In this document: positions 40,467 to 50,006 of the stretch, piece after piece
How the letters are laid out: each line of letters starts with the position of its first letter
Position numbering within the stretch: position 1 is the first letter of the stretch
Source: Rhodococcus sp. RD6.2
GTDB lineage: Bacteria; Actinomycetota; Actinomycetes; Mycobacteriales; Mycobacteriaceae
DNA length: 64,000 bases
Direction of reading: 5' to 3'
NCBI RefSeq assembly: GCF_001040705.1
Contig: NZ_CVQP01000005.1
Coordinates: 661,477-725,476, forward strand
Made by a program: the position numbers and the translations under genes
The notes under the pieces: model-generated
The model's input: the letters and a program-made list of their open reading frames with translations, nothing else
Databases searched by the model: none
What the model was told of the DNA's origin: nothing

Positions 40467-41552
40467 TCAGCAGATCCGGGGCAGCGGATCGCCGACCAGC
40501 ATGTCGACGATCCGGCTGCTGCCGAACGCGGTGCGCAGCGCGACGATGCCCTCCGGCTCGGCCAGGATCTCGCCGATGTCCGCTGCATCCGCGCCACCAG
40601 GACTCGCCCGCAGCGCGGCGAGCGCAGCGTCCGCCTCGTCGGGGGCCACGACGGCGATGAACTTGCCTTCGTTCGCGACGTACAGCGGGTCGATGCCGAG
40701 CAGGTCGCACGCGCCGACCACCGCCGGCCGAATCGGCAACGAGGCCTCGTCGAGCACCACCGCGAGCCCGCTGGCCTGGGCCAGCTCGTTGCACACAGTG
40801 CCGACACCACCGCGGGTGGGGTCGCGCATCCACCGGGTCGCCGGTGCTGCCGCGAGCAGCGACTCGACCAGCGCGTGCACGGGTGCCGTGTCCGAGGGGA
40901 TGTCTGCCTCGAGCGCGAGGTCGCCCCGGGCCAGCAGGACCGCCATGCCGTGATCGCCGATGGTCCCGGAGACGAGCACCCGGTCGCCGGGCCGGACGAG
41001 GCCGGCGCCGAGGCGACGGCCCGCGGGCACCACCCCGACCCCGGCGGTGCTGACGTACAGGCCGTCGGCGGCGCCCCGGCCCACCACCTTGGTGTCGCCG
41101 GTGACGATCTCGACGCCGGACGCGGAGGCAGCGGCGGCCATGTCGGCGACGATCGAGCGCAACCGGTCGATCTCGAAGCCCTCCTCGATGACAAATGCCG
41201 CGGACAGCCACCGCGGTCGCGCGCCCGACACCGCCAGGTCGTTCACCGTGCCGTGCACGGCGAGATGTCCGATCGAACCCCCCGGAAACGACAGCGGCTG
41301 CACGACGAACGAATCGGTGGAGAACGACAGCCGGTCCCCGGTGTCGAGGCGCATGGTGGCCGCGTCGCCGAGCTGCTCGAGTTCGGTGTTGCGGAAGGCG
41401 TCCACGAACACGGCGTCGACCAGAGCCGCGGACGCCTTCCCCCCGGCGCCGTGCGAGAGCGAGATCACCGTGTCGCGCAGGCGCGGTCGGCGCCGGCGGA
41501 AGGCCTCGATCCGTTCGAGAACTTCGTCCTCGTGCTCGGTTCCGGTACTCAC
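40467..41552 (-). CDS. hypE: Hydrogenase maturation protein HypE
   Basis: The 361-aa product is a PurM-like ATPase with SHGAGGKAS (about residues 33-41), TGDTKVVGRG (about 153) and RDPTRGGVGTVCNELA (about 245). It ends PRIC, the conserved C-terminal Cys that receives the carbamoyl group and dehydrates it to cyanide. GTG 41552 overlaps the SIS gene stop (GTGA) with GGGAGG upstream. Confidence 0.95.
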   Translation of the reverse strand: MSTGTEHEDEVLERIEAFRRRRPRLRDTVISLSHGAGGKASAALVDAVFVDAFRNTELEQLGDAATMRLDTGDRLSFSTDSFVVQPLSFPGGSIGHLAVHGTVNDLAVSGARPRWLSAAFVIEEGFEIDRLRSIVADMAAAASASGVEIVTGDTKVVGRGAADGLYVSTAGVGVVPAGRRLGAGLVRPGDRVLVSGTIGDHGMAVLLARGDLALEADIPSDTAPVHALVESLLAAAPATRWMRDPTRGGVGTVCNELAQASGLAVVLDEASLPIRPAVVGACDLLGIDPLYVANEGKFIAVVAPDEADAALAALRASPGGADAADIGEILAEPEGIVALRTAFGSSRIVDMLVGDPLPRIC

Positions 41553-42229
41553 GGTCGACCTCCCGTGCTCGACTCGGCGTGTGCCAGGTGTTCCTGCGTG
41601 AGCGACCACAACCGGTAGCCGAGCAGGGCGTGGCTCTCCTGGATCCGGTGGATGCTCTGTGATCGGACGGTGAAGCAGAAGTCGAGGTCGTCGGTGGCGG
41701 CCATGCGGCCTCCGTCGTGTCCGGCGAATCCGATGGTCAGCAGGCCGCGGTGGCGGGCCTCGGTCAGCGCGGTCATCAGGTCGTCCGAGTTGCCGGAGGT
41801 GGACAGCGCGATCACCGTGTCGTGTTCGTGGGCATGCGCGATGATCTGCCGCGAGAAGATCAGGTCGAACCCGACGTCGTTGCCGAGGGCCGTAACCACC
41901 GCCTGGTCCGCGGCCAACGACCACGCGGGCACAGGACGCCCGCGGGCGGGCCTACTGAACAGGGACGCCAGGGTCGCGGCGTCGGTGGAGCTGCCGCCGT
42001 TGCCGAAGGTGTACAGCCTGCCGCCCCGGGAGAACCGGTCGGCCGTCAGACGTCCGGCCGCGTCCAGGCCGGCCGCCCATTCGTCCAGCGAGGCACCCTG
42101 CAGGCGGGCGCTGTCGGCCGCCTTGCCGCGGGCCGAGGCGGCGAGGTCGCGCAGCAGCGCGGTGGCATCGTGTTCGTGCGCGTCGATGAACGGATACAGG
42201 AAGTCGGTGTTCTCCGGTTCGCTGCTCAC
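41549..42229 (-). CDS. SIS-domain protein (phosphoheptose isomerase-like)
   Basis: The 226-aa product has an SIS fold of the GmhA/DiaA type: FGNGGSSTDAATLASLFS (about residues 75-92), ALSTSGNSDDLMTAL (about 140-154) and the C-terminal IQESHALLGYRLW helix. GmhA isomerises sedoheptulose-7-phosphate, but its place between hypE and the SIS-HypC gene, with overlaps on both sides, points to a role tied to the hydrogenase or to carbon flow under hypoxia. Similar SIS genes do occur in actinobacterial hydrogenase clusters. The start is GTG 42229 with GGAGG 8 nt upstream. Confidence 0.87.
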   Translation of the reverse strand: MSSEPENTDFLYPFIDAHEHDATALLRDLAASARGKAADSARLQGASLDEWAAGLDAAGRLTADRFSRGGRLYTFGNGGSSTDAATLASLFSRPARGRPVPAWSLAADQAVVTALGNDVGFDLIFSRQIIAHAHEHDTVIALSTSGNSDDLMTALTEARHRGLLTIGFAGHDGGRMAATDDLDFCFTVRSQSIHRIQESHALLGYRLWSLTQEHLAHAESSTGGRP

Positions 42230-42978
42230 GGCCACTCCTCCGTCCCGTCGTCGTCCGGGTCCAGCCGGGTGATCGCCACCCCGCCGTGCACCAGCACCAG
42301 ATCGCCGGCGGCGACCTCGCCGAGCAGCGACATGTCGACCGGTTCCCGGCCGGTCGCGGTGCGCACCGGTGCCGACCCGATGCCGTCGGCCGGCCACTCC
42401 ACCTCGCCGAGCCGGCCCTCATCGCTGCAGGTCACGCACGTTTCGTCGGCGCAGGCCGACGCGGTGAGCAGGCCGGGGTGTTCGAAGCACACGTGGGTGA
42501 GCTCCCACAGCAGGTGGTAGAGCAGCACGAACCGGCCGGTGGCGGGGACCATCGGGTCGTCGGAATCCACCCACAGCACGTGGGTGGCGGAGCCGGGCGC
42601 AGGCCTGGGACCGGAGCCGATCCAGATCGTGTCCGCGCCCCACGCGGGCGCCCGCCGGACGATCTGGCGGACCGCGGGCTGATCCGCGGAGGCCACCGCG
42701 AGGATCACGTCGCCGGGACGGGTTGCGACCCGGCACTGGGCCACGGGGTCCGATTCCACCAGCGACACCGAGGGCAGGGCCCGTTTGCCCATGATGACCG
42801 GGTGCACGAACTCGACCGCCACGTGATGGGCGTGTGGTTCCCACTGTGGAGAGACGACCCACAGCGTCGCCCCAGCGTGGAAGCGGCGGGCCAGTGCCAG
42901 TGCAGTATCGGCGAGGTCGGCGGCCAGCTCCGGCCCGATGGAATCGGTGCCGGGCCCTGAGTCGTGTGTCCTCGTCAT
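42226..42978 (-). CDS. SIS-like domain fused to a C-terminal HypC/HupF-like domain
   Basis: The 250-aa product has an N-terminal SIS-like half (about residues 12-165: LARRFHAGATLWVVSPQWEP, then ILAVASADQPAVRQIVRR) and a C-terminal HypC-like half (about 175-250: CVTCSDEGRLGEVEW and GDLVLVHGGVAITRLD). The Cys pair in CVTCSDEG stands where HypC has its MCLGIP start, now internal. ATG 42978 overlaps the hypF stop and its own stop overlaps the SIS gene, so hypF, this gene, the SIS gene and hypE form an uninterrupted coupled chain. The fusion suggests an accessory scaffold for ligand assembly; the role is inferred. Confidence 0.8.
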   Translation of the reverse strand: MTRTHDSGPGTDSIGPELAADLADTALALARRFHAGATLWVVSPQWEPHAHHVAVEFVHPVIMGKRALPSVSLVESDPVAQCRVATRPGDVILAVASADQPAVRQIVRRAPAWGADTIWIGSGPRPAPGSATHVLWVDSDDPMVPATGRFVLLYHLLWELTHVCFEHPGLLTASACADETCVTCSDEGRLGEVEWPADGIGSAPVRTATGREPVDMSLLGEVAAGDLVLVHGGVAITRLDPDDDGTEEWP

Positions 42979-45344
42979 CGTGGCCGTCCCCTTTCGTCGG
43001 CGTCCGGAATGCCGCCGCGGGCGTGGGCCAACCCGAGCGCAGCCTGTCCCAGCGAGAGGCCACCGTCGTTCGGCGGTACCCGCCTGTGCGTCAGGACTTC
43101 GAACCCGTTCTGCTGCAGCATGATTCGGATCGAACTCAGAAGCACCCGGTTCTGGAACACGCCGCCGGTCAGTCCGATCGTGTGCACCCCGGCCGCCTCG
43201 GCCAGCCGGGACGCCAGCTCGGCCGTCCCGGCTGCCAGCGCGAGGTGGAAACCCGCCGCGAGGTTCGCGGCAGGGATTCCGTCGCGGACACCGTCGACGA
43301 GGTGGGCGACAGTACCCGCCCAGTCCAGTTCCTCGCCCCGCAGCGCCCACGGCAGCACCACAGGGTCCGCGGCGCTGCGGGCCAGTGCCTCGAGCTCGAT
43401 CGCGGCCTGCGCCTCGTAGCTGATCCGATGCCGAACGCCCAGCACGGACGCCGCCGCGTCGAACAGCCTCCCGGCGCTGGTGGTACGCACGCAGCCGACG
43501 CCGCTGGTCAGCTGCGAGTCGACCAGCGCGCGCTCGTCGGCACCGAGGGCGCGCGCAGGCGGCAGGTCGTCCACGTCCCCGATGTCGGCCTCTCGCAGCA
43601 CCGCGAGCGCGACCCGGGCTGGGGTTCGCACCGCGATGTCGCCGCCGGGCAGCGGGAAGGACCGCAGGTGCCCGGCCCGGTCGGCGTGCAGCGGATCCGG
43701 ACCGACCAGCAGCAGCTCCCCGCCCCAGACGGTGCGATCGCAGCCATAACCGGTGCCGTCGTAGGCGATCCCGAGCACGGCGGTGCCGAGCCGGCCGTGC
43801 TCGGCGAGCAGCGACGCGACGTGCGCGTGGTGGTGAGCGGCCGTGACCAGGTCCAGATCGTGCTCCGCGCAGTACCTTTCGCCCCACTGCCGGGTCGCGT
43901 AGCCGGGGTGTGCGTCCGCGACCACTACCTCCGGGGCGACGCGGTGCAGGGCCGTCAGCCGCGCCACCGAAGCCTCGAACGCGCACCGGCTGTCCACGGT
44001 TCCCATGTCCCCGAGGTGCGCCGAACAGAAGGCGAAGTCCTGGCGGGTGAGGCAGAAGGTGTTCTTCACCTCGCCGCCGACCGCCAGCACCACCGGACCC
44101 GGCTGCAGCAAGAGCACCGGCATCGGCGCATATCCGCGGGAGCGGCGCAGCGGCAGTTCCGCGCCGCCGGTGACCGCGACCACCGAGTCCTCGCAGGCCA
44201 CCGCGATGTCCCGGTCGTGCATCACGAACAGGTCGGCGATGCCGGCGAGGTGGGCACGCGCTTCGGAGTTGCCAGTGCACAACGGCTCACCGGACAGGTT
44301 TCCGGACGTCACGACCAGCAGTCTGGGCACCGGTCCGTCGTGTCCCGGGACCGGCGCGAACAACAGGTGGTGCAGCGGCGTGTACGGCAGCATCACCCCG
44401 AACTCGTCGAGTCCGGGGGCGACGGCGGCCGCGACCGCGGTCCCACGGCGTGCGCGGAGCAGCACGATGGGCCGTGCCTGCGCCGTGAGTGCATCCCGCT
44501 CGGCCGCGGACATTTCGCAGAGCCCGGTGACCGCGGCAACGTCCGGGGCCATCAGCGCGAACGGCTTCGCCGGACGGCGTTTGCGCTCGCGGAGCCGGGC
44601 CACCGCGTGCGGGTCGGTGGCATCGCACACCAGATGAAAGCCGCCGAGCCCCTTGACCGCGACGATCGCACCAGACGTGATCGCGGACTGCACTGCGATC
44701 AGCACGTTCGCGTCGCCGTCGATGCGGATACCGTCGTGTTCGGCGAAGATCCGGGGACCGCAGTCCGGGCAGCAGATCGGCTGCGCGTGGTAACGGCGGT
44801 CACCCGGGTCGTCGTATTCGTACGCACAGGCCGGGCACATCGGGAACCGCGCCATCGTGGTCGCGGGCCGGTCATAGGGCAAGTCGGTGATCACGGTGTA
44901 GCGGGGACCGCAATGGGTGCAGTTCACGAACGGGTGCCGGTACCGCCGATCGCCTGGGTCGCGCAGCTCGCGTAGGCAGTCGTCGCAGGTCGCAACGTCC
45001 GGGGGGACGAGCGTGCGGGCGCCTGCGGTGCGGTGGCTTTCGACGATGCGGAAGTCATGTTCGCCGGACGGCGGCTGCAGGACGCTTGAGACGTTGGCCA
45101 GGATCGCAAGCGGAGGAGCGTCGGAGCGCAGTCGGCGTGCGAACCGGTCGAGGTCCTCGGCCCGACCTTCGATCTCCAGGAACACCCCGGTGTCGTCGTT
45201 CCCGCAGTGCCCGCCCAGCCCCAGGTCGCGGGCCAGGCCCGCGACGAAAGGGCGGAAACCGACGCCCTGCACCACCCCGCGCACGATCAGGCGCCGCCGC
45301 TCGATCCGGTTGGCGGCCGCTGTCTTCGGATCGGCGACTGTCAT
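42975..45344 (-). CDS. hypF: Carbamoyltransferase HypF
   Basis: The 789-aa product has the full HypF order: acylphosphatase domain (VRGVVQGVGFRPFV, about residues 21-34), two zinc-finger segments (CDDCLRE...CTHCGPR; CPAC...CPDCGPR), a YrdC-like domain (KGLGGFHLVCDA) and a Kae1-like carbamoyltransferase domain (HHHAH, GIAYDGTGYG, LTGGVFQN). It makes the carbamoyl adenylate used by HypE for CN ligands. The start ATG 45344 is 98 nt downstream of hypB. Confidence 0.95.
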   Translation of the reverse strand: MTVADPKTAAANRIERRRLIVRGVVQGVGFRPFVAGLARDLGLGGHCGNDDTGVFLEIEGRAEDLDRFARRLRSDAPPLAILANVSSVLQPPSGEHDFRIVESHRTAGARTLVPPDVATCDDCLRELRDPGDRRYRHPFVNCTHCGPRYTVITDLPYDRPATTMARFPMCPACAYEYDDPGDRRYHAQPICCPDCGPRIFAEHDGIRIDGDANVLIAVQSAITSGAIVAVKGLGGFHLVCDATDPHAVARLRERKRRPAKPFALMAPDVAAVTGLCEMSAAERDALTAQARPIVLLRARRGTAVAAAVAPGLDEFGVMLPYTPLHHLLFAPVPGHDGPVPRLLVVTSGNLSGEPLCTGNSEARAHLAGIADLFVMHDRDIAVACEDSVVAVTGGAELPLRRSRGYAPMPVLLLQPGPVVLAVGGEVKNTFCLTRQDFAFCSAHLGDMGTVDSRCAFEASVARLTALHRVAPEVVVADAHPGYATRQWGERYCAEHDLDLVTAAHHHAHVASLLAEHGRLGTAVLGIAYDGTGYGCDRTVWGGELLLVGPDPLHADRAGHLRSFPLPGGDIAVRTPARVALAVLREADIGDVDDLPPARALGADERALVDSQLTSGVGCVRTTSAGRLFDAAASVLGVRHRISYEAQAAIELEALARSAADPVVLPWALRGEELDWAGTVAHLVDGVRDGIPAANLAAGFHLALAAGTAELASRLAEAAGVHTIGLTGGVFQNRVLLSSIRIMLQQNGFEVLTHRRVPPNDGGLSLGQAALGLAHARGGIPDADERGRPR

Positions 45345-45442
45345 CGTCGCTGCCTTCCTCGATACGGCGCCATCGGGAGGTCAAGATCTTGGTCGCCAGT
45401 TGAGGCAACGCACTTCCATTAAGACCTCGTGGGTGGTGGATG

Positions 45443-46195
45443 TCAACGGCTCACCGACCGGCGGCGGGCGATCCACCGGTACCACTCGTCCAGTCCCTCA
45501 CCCGTGGTTGCCGACAGTGCGATGAGTTCACTGTCCGGGTTGACCGATTTGGCATGGTGCGAACAGGATTCGAGATCGAAGTCCACGTACGGCAGCAGAT
45601 CCACCTTGTTGACGATCACCAGGTCCGCGACCGCGAAGATGTGCGGATACTTCAGCGGCTTGTCGGCCCCCTCCGGCGTCGAGACGATCACCACCTTCGC
45701 GTGCTCGCCGAGGTCGAACAGGGCCGGGCACACCAGGTTCCCCACGTTCTCGACGAACAGCAGTGTTCCCGCACCCGGTTCGAGGACGGCCAGTGCATCA
45801 CGCATCATCTGGGCGTCGAGGTGACAGCCGGCGCCAGTGTTGACCTGCACCACCGGGCATCCGGCCGCACCGATCCGCTCCGCATCGAGGCGGGTCTCCT
45901 GATCTCCCTCGATCACCGCGACCGGAATCGTCGAGCCGAGGTCGGCGATCGTGCGTTCGAGCAGCGTCGTCTTTCCCGCACCCGGCGAACTCATCAGGTT
46001 GAGAGCCGTCACGCCGCCGTCGTCGAGTCTGGCGCGGATTCCCGCGGCGAGCAGGTCGTTCTTCGCGAGCACCTGCTGTTCCAGCAGGACGGTCTCGATC
46101 GGGGGCCGGTCGTGATGGTGGTCGTGGTCGTGATGGTGGTCGTGGTCGTGTCCCGGCGCACCGGATTCCGCGCCACACCCGCAGGTCGCACACAT
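45443..46195 (-). CDS. hypB: Nickel-inserting GTPase HypB with His-rich N-terminus
   Basis: The 250-aa product has an N-terminal Cys motif (CATCGCG) and a run of His/Asp (residues 16-29, encoded by near-perfect short repeats), a P-loop SSPGAGKTTLLE (about 69-80), the metal-site CPVVQ and GAGCHLDA, and NKVDLLP for guanine binding. It stores nickel and drives its insertion through GTP hydrolysis together with HypA. Confidence 0.95.
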   Translation of the reverse strand: MCATCGCGAESGAPGHDHDHHHDHDHHHDRPPIETVLLEQQVLAKNDLLAAGIRARLDDGGVTALNLMSSPGAGKTTLLERTIADLGSTIPVAVIEGDQETRLDAERIGAAGCPVVQVNTGAGCHLDAQMMRDALAVLEPGAGTLLFVENVGNLVCPALFDLGEHAKVVIVSTPEGADKPLKYPHIFAVADLVIVNKVDLLPYVDFDLESCSHHAKSVNPDSELIALSATTGEGLDEWYRWIARRRSVSR

Positions 46196-46199
46196 GACG

Positions 46200-46529
46200 T
46201 CAACTCACCTCCATCGAGACGATCTGCAGTTCCCGGCCCGACCGCACCTCGATGTCGGTACTTCCACAGGCGCACACCAGGATCGGATCGGGCAGTGCGA
46301 CATCGGCACCGCAGTCGCGGCAGTGCCCGACACCGGGCGGAGTTTCGATGTCGAGCCGCGCCCCCTCCGCAACGGTGTCCGCAGTGACCACGTCGAAACA
46401 GAAGCGCAGCGATTCGGGAACCACCGCGCACAACGCACCGATGATAAGGCTCACGCTGTGCACGCGGCGGTCACCGGCACGTTCGCACACCGTGGACACA
46501 ACGCTCCGTGCGATCGACAGTTCGTGCAT
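46200..46529 (-). CDS. hypA: Nickel metallochaperone HypA
   Basis: The 109-aa product begins MHELSIARSVV, with the nickel-binding MHE N-terminus, and has a zinc site built from CRDC (about residues 73-76) and CACG (about 88-91). It delivers nickel with HypB, which starts four bases downstream. It is the first gene of the minus-strand maturation operon and diverges from the hydrogenase structural operon across a 195-nt promoter region. Confidence 0.95.
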   Translation of the reverse strand: MHELSIARSVVSTVCERAGDRRVHSVSLIIGALCAVVPESLRFCFDVVTADTVAEGARLDIETPPGVGHCRDCGADVALPDPILVCACGSTDIEVRSGRELQIVSMEVS

Positions 46530-46724
46530 CGCGACCCGCTCCACCCTGTCGGGACTGTCGAGACCAGGGCATGTCCTACGTCCACGATAGGCCACCAATG
46601 GCGCCTGCACGGGCGATCCGTTGACCCGCACGGGCCACACCTCGATACTGGACACCACGGGTTGAGCCGATCGACGGCGGACGAGCGCGGTGCACGCGGT
46701 CGGTTCGCACTGCAAGGAGGCCCT

Positions 46725-47894
46725 GTGGACGGCACCCGAGTACCCGACACCGCGGAGCACACCCCGGCGGCCCGAACCGTGATCGACCGCGGCGGGCTCG
46801 ACCAGCTCGTCGCCGTGCTGCGCGCCGACGGGTACCGCGTGATCGGCCCGAAACTCGACCGCAATGCCATCGTCCTCGGCGAGCTCGACTCCGGTGACGA
46901 CCTCCCGGACGGGTGGGGTGTGACCACAGCGCCTGGACAGTACCGCGTCCATCGCCGCGACGACGACGCCGTCTTCGGGCACTCGTCCGGTCCACAGTCG
47001 TGGAAGCAGTACCTGCACCCTCCTCGTCGCCCACTGTGGTCGACGGACCAGGACGGGACCTTCCGGCCGCCGCCGGACGAGGAGGTGGCGTACGCGTTTC
47101 TCGGTGTCCGAGGCTGCGATCTCGCCGCCATTCGCATCCTGCGCACCGTCCTGTGCGGTGGCGGCGACGGCCGCACCGCGGCGATGTACTCACGGTTGTT
47201 CGTCGTCGCCGTCGACTGCACCGAACCCGGCGGGGTCTGCTTCTGCGCATCGATGGGCACCGGGCCGGGCGCGGCCGGCGACTACGACCTGCGGCTGACC
47301 GAGCGACTCGGACACGACGGCCCGCACTACCTCGCCGACTCCGGAACCGACAGGGGTGCAACGGTACTCGCGAGGCTCCAGCACCGGGAAGCGGACCGGG
47401 ATGAGGTCGACCAGGCCGCCCGGGACGTCGCTGCCGCCGCGGACCGGATGGGCAGACGGATGCCGGACGTCGACCTCCGCGCACTGCTCCGCACCGCACG
47501 TGACGCAGATGTGTGGGACGAGGTCGCGTCACGATGCCTGACGTGCGGCAACTGCACCATGGTGTGCCCGACCTGCTTCTGCACCACGGTCGAGGACGTT
47601 ACAGACCTGACCGGCGGCAACGCCGAACGCTGGCAGCGCTGGGCGTCATGCTTCGAGCCCGAGTTCTCCCACCTGCACGGCGGCGATGTCCGGGTCTCCG
47701 GGCAGAGCCGCTACCGGCAGTGGATCTCCCACAAACTCGGCACCTGGCACGACCAATTCGGCTCGTCCGGGTGCGTGGGGTGCGGGCGGTGCATCGACTG
47801 GTGTCCCGTCGGCATCGACATCACGCAGGAAGCCGCACGCCTTGCCGAGATGTTCCCGGACGTGGGTGACTACCCGGGCGAAGGAGCGAAATGA
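46725..47894 (+). CDS. hyhB: Hydrogenase beta (Fe-S electron-transfer) subunit, HyhB-like
   Basis: The 389-aa product ends with two ferredoxin-type [4Fe-4S] motifs: CLTCGNCTMVCPTCFC (about residues 270-285) and CVGCGRCIDWCPVGID (about 350-365). The N-terminal part has the FLGVRGCDLAAIRI segment typical of the beta subunit of sulfhydrogenase/group 3b hydrogenases and of anaerobic sulfite reductase A. It should pass electrons between the small subunit and the flavin subunit. GTG 46725 has AAGGAGG 5 nt upstream. It heads the operon hyhB-CNB-hyhG-hyhS-hyhL-protease, every junction of which overlaps by a few bases. Confidence 0.92.
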   Translation: MDGTRVPDTAEHTPAARTVIDRGGLDQLVAVLRADGYRVIGPKLDRNAIVLGELDSGDDLPDGWGVTTAPGQYRVHRRDDDAVFGHSSGPQSWKQYLHPPRRPLWSTDQDGTFRPPPDEEVAYAFLGVRGCDLAAIRILRTVLCGGGDGRTAAMYSRLFVVAVDCTEPGGVCFCASMGTGPGAAGDYDLRLTERLGHDGPHYLADSGTDRGATVLARLQHREADRDEVDQAARDVAAAADRMGRRMPDVDLRALLRTARDADVWDEVASRCLTCGNCTMVCPTCFCTTVEDVTDLTGGNAERWQRWASCFEPEFSHLHGGDVRVSGQSRYRQWISHKLGTWHDQFGSSGCVGCGRCIDWCPVGIDITQEAARLAEMFPDVGDYPGEGAK

Positions 47895-48388
47895 ACTCCC
47901 CCGCATCCGAACCGGACCCTTCCGTCGCCGGGTTGGACCCCGAACACCTGCGGGTGCTGCTCGGGCTGTCGAGGCTCGTCGAGTTCGCGGCCGGTGCGTC
48001 GGTGTTCCGCGAGGGCGCTCCCGCCGATCGGCTCTGGGTGGTGCACCACGGACTGGTGCAGTTGCACACCCATGTCCCCGGACGCGGAGATGTCCCGATC
48101 GACACGGTCGGCGCCGGCGATCTGCTGGGCTGGTCCTGGATGACCGCCCCCTACCAATGGCACTTCGCTGCGACCGCGTTGTCCGCGTCCCTGGCACACG
48201 AGATCGACGCGGCGGCGCTCCGCGAGTCGAGCGAGGCGGACCCGGTGTTCGGATACGCCGTCGCGTGCGCACTGTCGGGTGCACTGCTCGACCGTCTGCA
48301 GGCCACCCGGGCACGACTTCTGGACCTGTACGCGACGCCTGACGCAGGCTCGCAGCGGACGACCGCCGCGAGCCCGGTGACGACATGA
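47891..48388 (+). CDS. Cyclic nucleotide-binding-fold protein without DNA-binding domain
   Basis: The 165-aa product has a CRP-like sensor fold (about residues 22-135: FREGAPADRLWVVHHGLVQL, then GAGDLLGWSW) but no HTH. The usual cAMP arginine motif (GERSA) is replaced, so the ligand is uncertain. It overlaps hyhB and hyhG by ATGA on each side, so it is made with the hydrogenase. It may sense redox or a nucleotide and act on the enzyme; comparable genes exist in mycobacterial group 3b operons. Confidence 0.85.
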   Translation: MNSPASEPDPSVAGLDPEHLRVLLGLSRLVEFAAGASVFREGAPADRLWVVHHGLVQLHTHVPGRGDVPIDTVGAGDLLGWSWMTAPYQWHFAATALSASLAHEIDAAALRESSEADPVFGYAVACALSGALLDRLQATRARLLDLYATPDAGSQRTTAASPVTT

Positions 48389-49215
48389 CGGATGCGGCGG
48401 ATCCGATGGTCCCGACCCCCTATCGGGTCCGGGACCGGACCACCGAAACGCATGACTCGGTGACACTGTCCCTCGTCCCCGTCGTTGTCGCGCTGCCGCA
48501 CTTCGTTCCGGGGCAGTTCATGATGCTGGCCGCCGCGGGAGTCGGTGAAATCGCCCTCTCCATCAGCGGAGACCCCGCCGGCCGCCGTCTCCAGCACACC
48601 GTCCGTGCCGTCGGCGCGGTCAGCAGCGCGATCCACGACGTCCCGGTGGGGTCCGTGCTCGGGGTGCGCGGCCCCTTCGGCACCGGGTGGGACCTCGGTA
48701 CCTGCGTCGGACGTGACGTGGTGATCGTGGCGGGTGGTGCCGGACTGGCGGCGGTGCGGTCCGCGGTGCTGACGCTCCGTTCGGCCCGCGCCGACTACCG
48801 CCGGGTCGTCCTGGTCGTTGGCGCACGCGATCCCGCCGAGTTCCTGTTCCGGGACGAACTGAAGGTGTGGGCCACCGACGGGAGCATCGAGGTGGAAGTC
48901 ACCGTCGACCAGCCGAGCAGCGACTGGGACGGGCCGGTCGGGTTCGTCACCGAGCCTCTCGGTCGGCTGGACCTCGATCCGGGCCGGACCACCGCCCTGA
49001 TGTGCGGCCCGGAACCGATGATGCGGTTCGCAGCGCGGGTGCTGGTCGGCAAGGGGATCCCCGCCTCCGACATCCGCGTCTCACTCGAACGGAACATGCA
49101 GTGCGGCACCGCGCTGTGTGGTCACTGCCAGCTCGGTGAACTCCTCCTCTGCCGCGACGGTCCGGTCGTCGACTACGCGGTGGCGGGCCCCCTCCTCCAC
49201 GTCCGGGAGCTGTGA
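48385..49215 (+). CDS. hyhG: Hydrogenase gamma subunit, FAD/NAD(P)-binding oxidoreductase, HyhG-like
   Basis: The 276-aa product is a ferredoxin-NADP reductase-type flavoprotein: FAD-binding barrel (FVPGQFMML), NAD(P)-binding [16 protein letters not shown] (about residues 115-130), [15 protein letters not shown], and a C-terminal [2Fe-2S] site with CGTALCGHC and a fourth Cys in LLLCRDG, as in dihydroorotate dehydrogenase PyrK. It would couple the hydrogenase to NADP(H) or NAD(H). Confidence 0.92.
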   Translation: MTDAADPMVPTPYRVRDRTTETHDSVTLSLVPVVVALPHFVPGQFMMLAAAGVGEIALSISGDPAGRRLQHTVRAVGAVSSAIHDVPVGSVLGVRGPFGTGWDLGTCVGRDVVIVAGGAGLAAVRSAVLTLRSARADYRRVVLVVGARDPAEFLFRDELKVWATDGSIEVEVTVDQPSSDWDGPVGFVTEPLGRLDLDPGRTTALMCGPEPMMRFAARVLVGKGIPASDIRVSLERNMQCGTALCGHCQLGELLLCRDGPVVDYAVAGPLLHVREL

Positions 49216-50006
49216 TGCCGAAACCGACTCTGGCGGTGTGGAAATTCGCGTCGTGCGACGGGTGTCAGCTCTCGTTGCTCGACTGTGAGGACCAGCTGCT
49301 GCAGCTGTCCGACGAGATGACCATCGGCTACTTCCTCGAGTTCTCCAGCGCCACCGTCGAAGGACCCTACGACCTGTCCCTCGTGGAGGGGTCGATCACC
49401 ACCGCGGAGGACGTCGAACGGATTCACCACATCCGCGAGCGGTCGCGCCACTTGGTCACGATCGGCGCCTGCGCCACTGCAGGCGGCATCCAGGCGCTGC
49501 GAAACTTCGCCGACATCAGGGAGTTCGCGGCGAACGTCTACGCCTCACCCGAGTACATCGACACCCTCGCGACCTCGACGCCGATCGCGGCGCACGTCCA
49601 CGTCGACCACGAACTGCGGGGTTGTCCGATCGACCGGCGCCAGCTGCTGGAGGTGCTCACCGCGTTCCTGGCCGGTCGCCGGCCCGACACCCCCGCCACC
49701 AGTGTCTGCAACGAGTGCAAGCGTCGCGGCCTGACGTGTGTGATGGTCGCGGACGGAACACCGTGTCTGGGTCCGGTCACGCACGCCGGCTGCGGCGCCC
49801 TGTGCCCCTCGCTCGACCGTGGCTGCTACGGCTGTTTCGGTCCGACGCCGCGGCCGAACCTCACGTCGATGACGCAGTGGCTGCGCCTCTGCGGGATGGA
49901 CGACGACGCGATCGACCGGGTGTTGGCAACGTTCAACGCGGCCTCACCCGACCTCGCCGCGTACACACACCCCGTCACCGAACGCACCGAGCCCGGTCAT
50001 GGGTGA
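49215..50006 (+). CDS. hyhS: [NiFe] hydrogenase small (delta) subunit, HyhS-like
   Basis: The 263-aa product carries the cysteines for three Fe-S clusters: [12 protein letters not shown] (about residues 14-25), [17 protein letters not shown] (about 133-141) and a C-terminal set ([11 protein letters not shown], then CGALC and GCYGC). No twin-arginine signal is present, so it is cytoplasmic as in group 3 enzymes. The ATG overlaps the hyhG stop by one base (TGATG); a GTG one codon earlier is possible. It overlaps hyhL by 8 nt. Confidence 0.93.
   Translation: MPKPTLAVWKFASCDGCQLSLLDCEDQLLQLSDEMTIGYFLEFSSATVEGPYDLSLVEGSITTAEDVERIHHIRERSRHLVTIGACATAGGIQALRNFADIREFAANVYASPEYIDTLATSTPIAAHVHVDHELRGCPIDRRQLLEVLTAFLAGRRPDTPATSVCNECKRRGLTCVMVADGTPCLGPVTHAGCGALCPSLDRGCYGCFGPTPRPNLTSMTQWLRLCGMDDDAIDRVLATFNAASPDLAAYTHPVTERTEPGHG

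Noticed and set aside
42226-44280. Minus-strand 684-codon frame across hypF
   Set aside because: Only the last 250 codons are real (SIS-HypC protein); the rest is the shadow of hypF in another frame.
46108-46152. Short CAC/GAC-type tandem repeat as a CRISPR-like or microsatellite element
   Set aside because: It simply encodes the His/Asp-rich nickel-storage segment of HypB.
46530-46724. GGGACTGTCGAGAC at about 46551 as a DosR box for the hydrogenase operon
   Set aside because: The second arm (GAGAC) does not fit GTCCC or GTCAC, so I did not list it although regulation by DosR is expected from mycobacteria.
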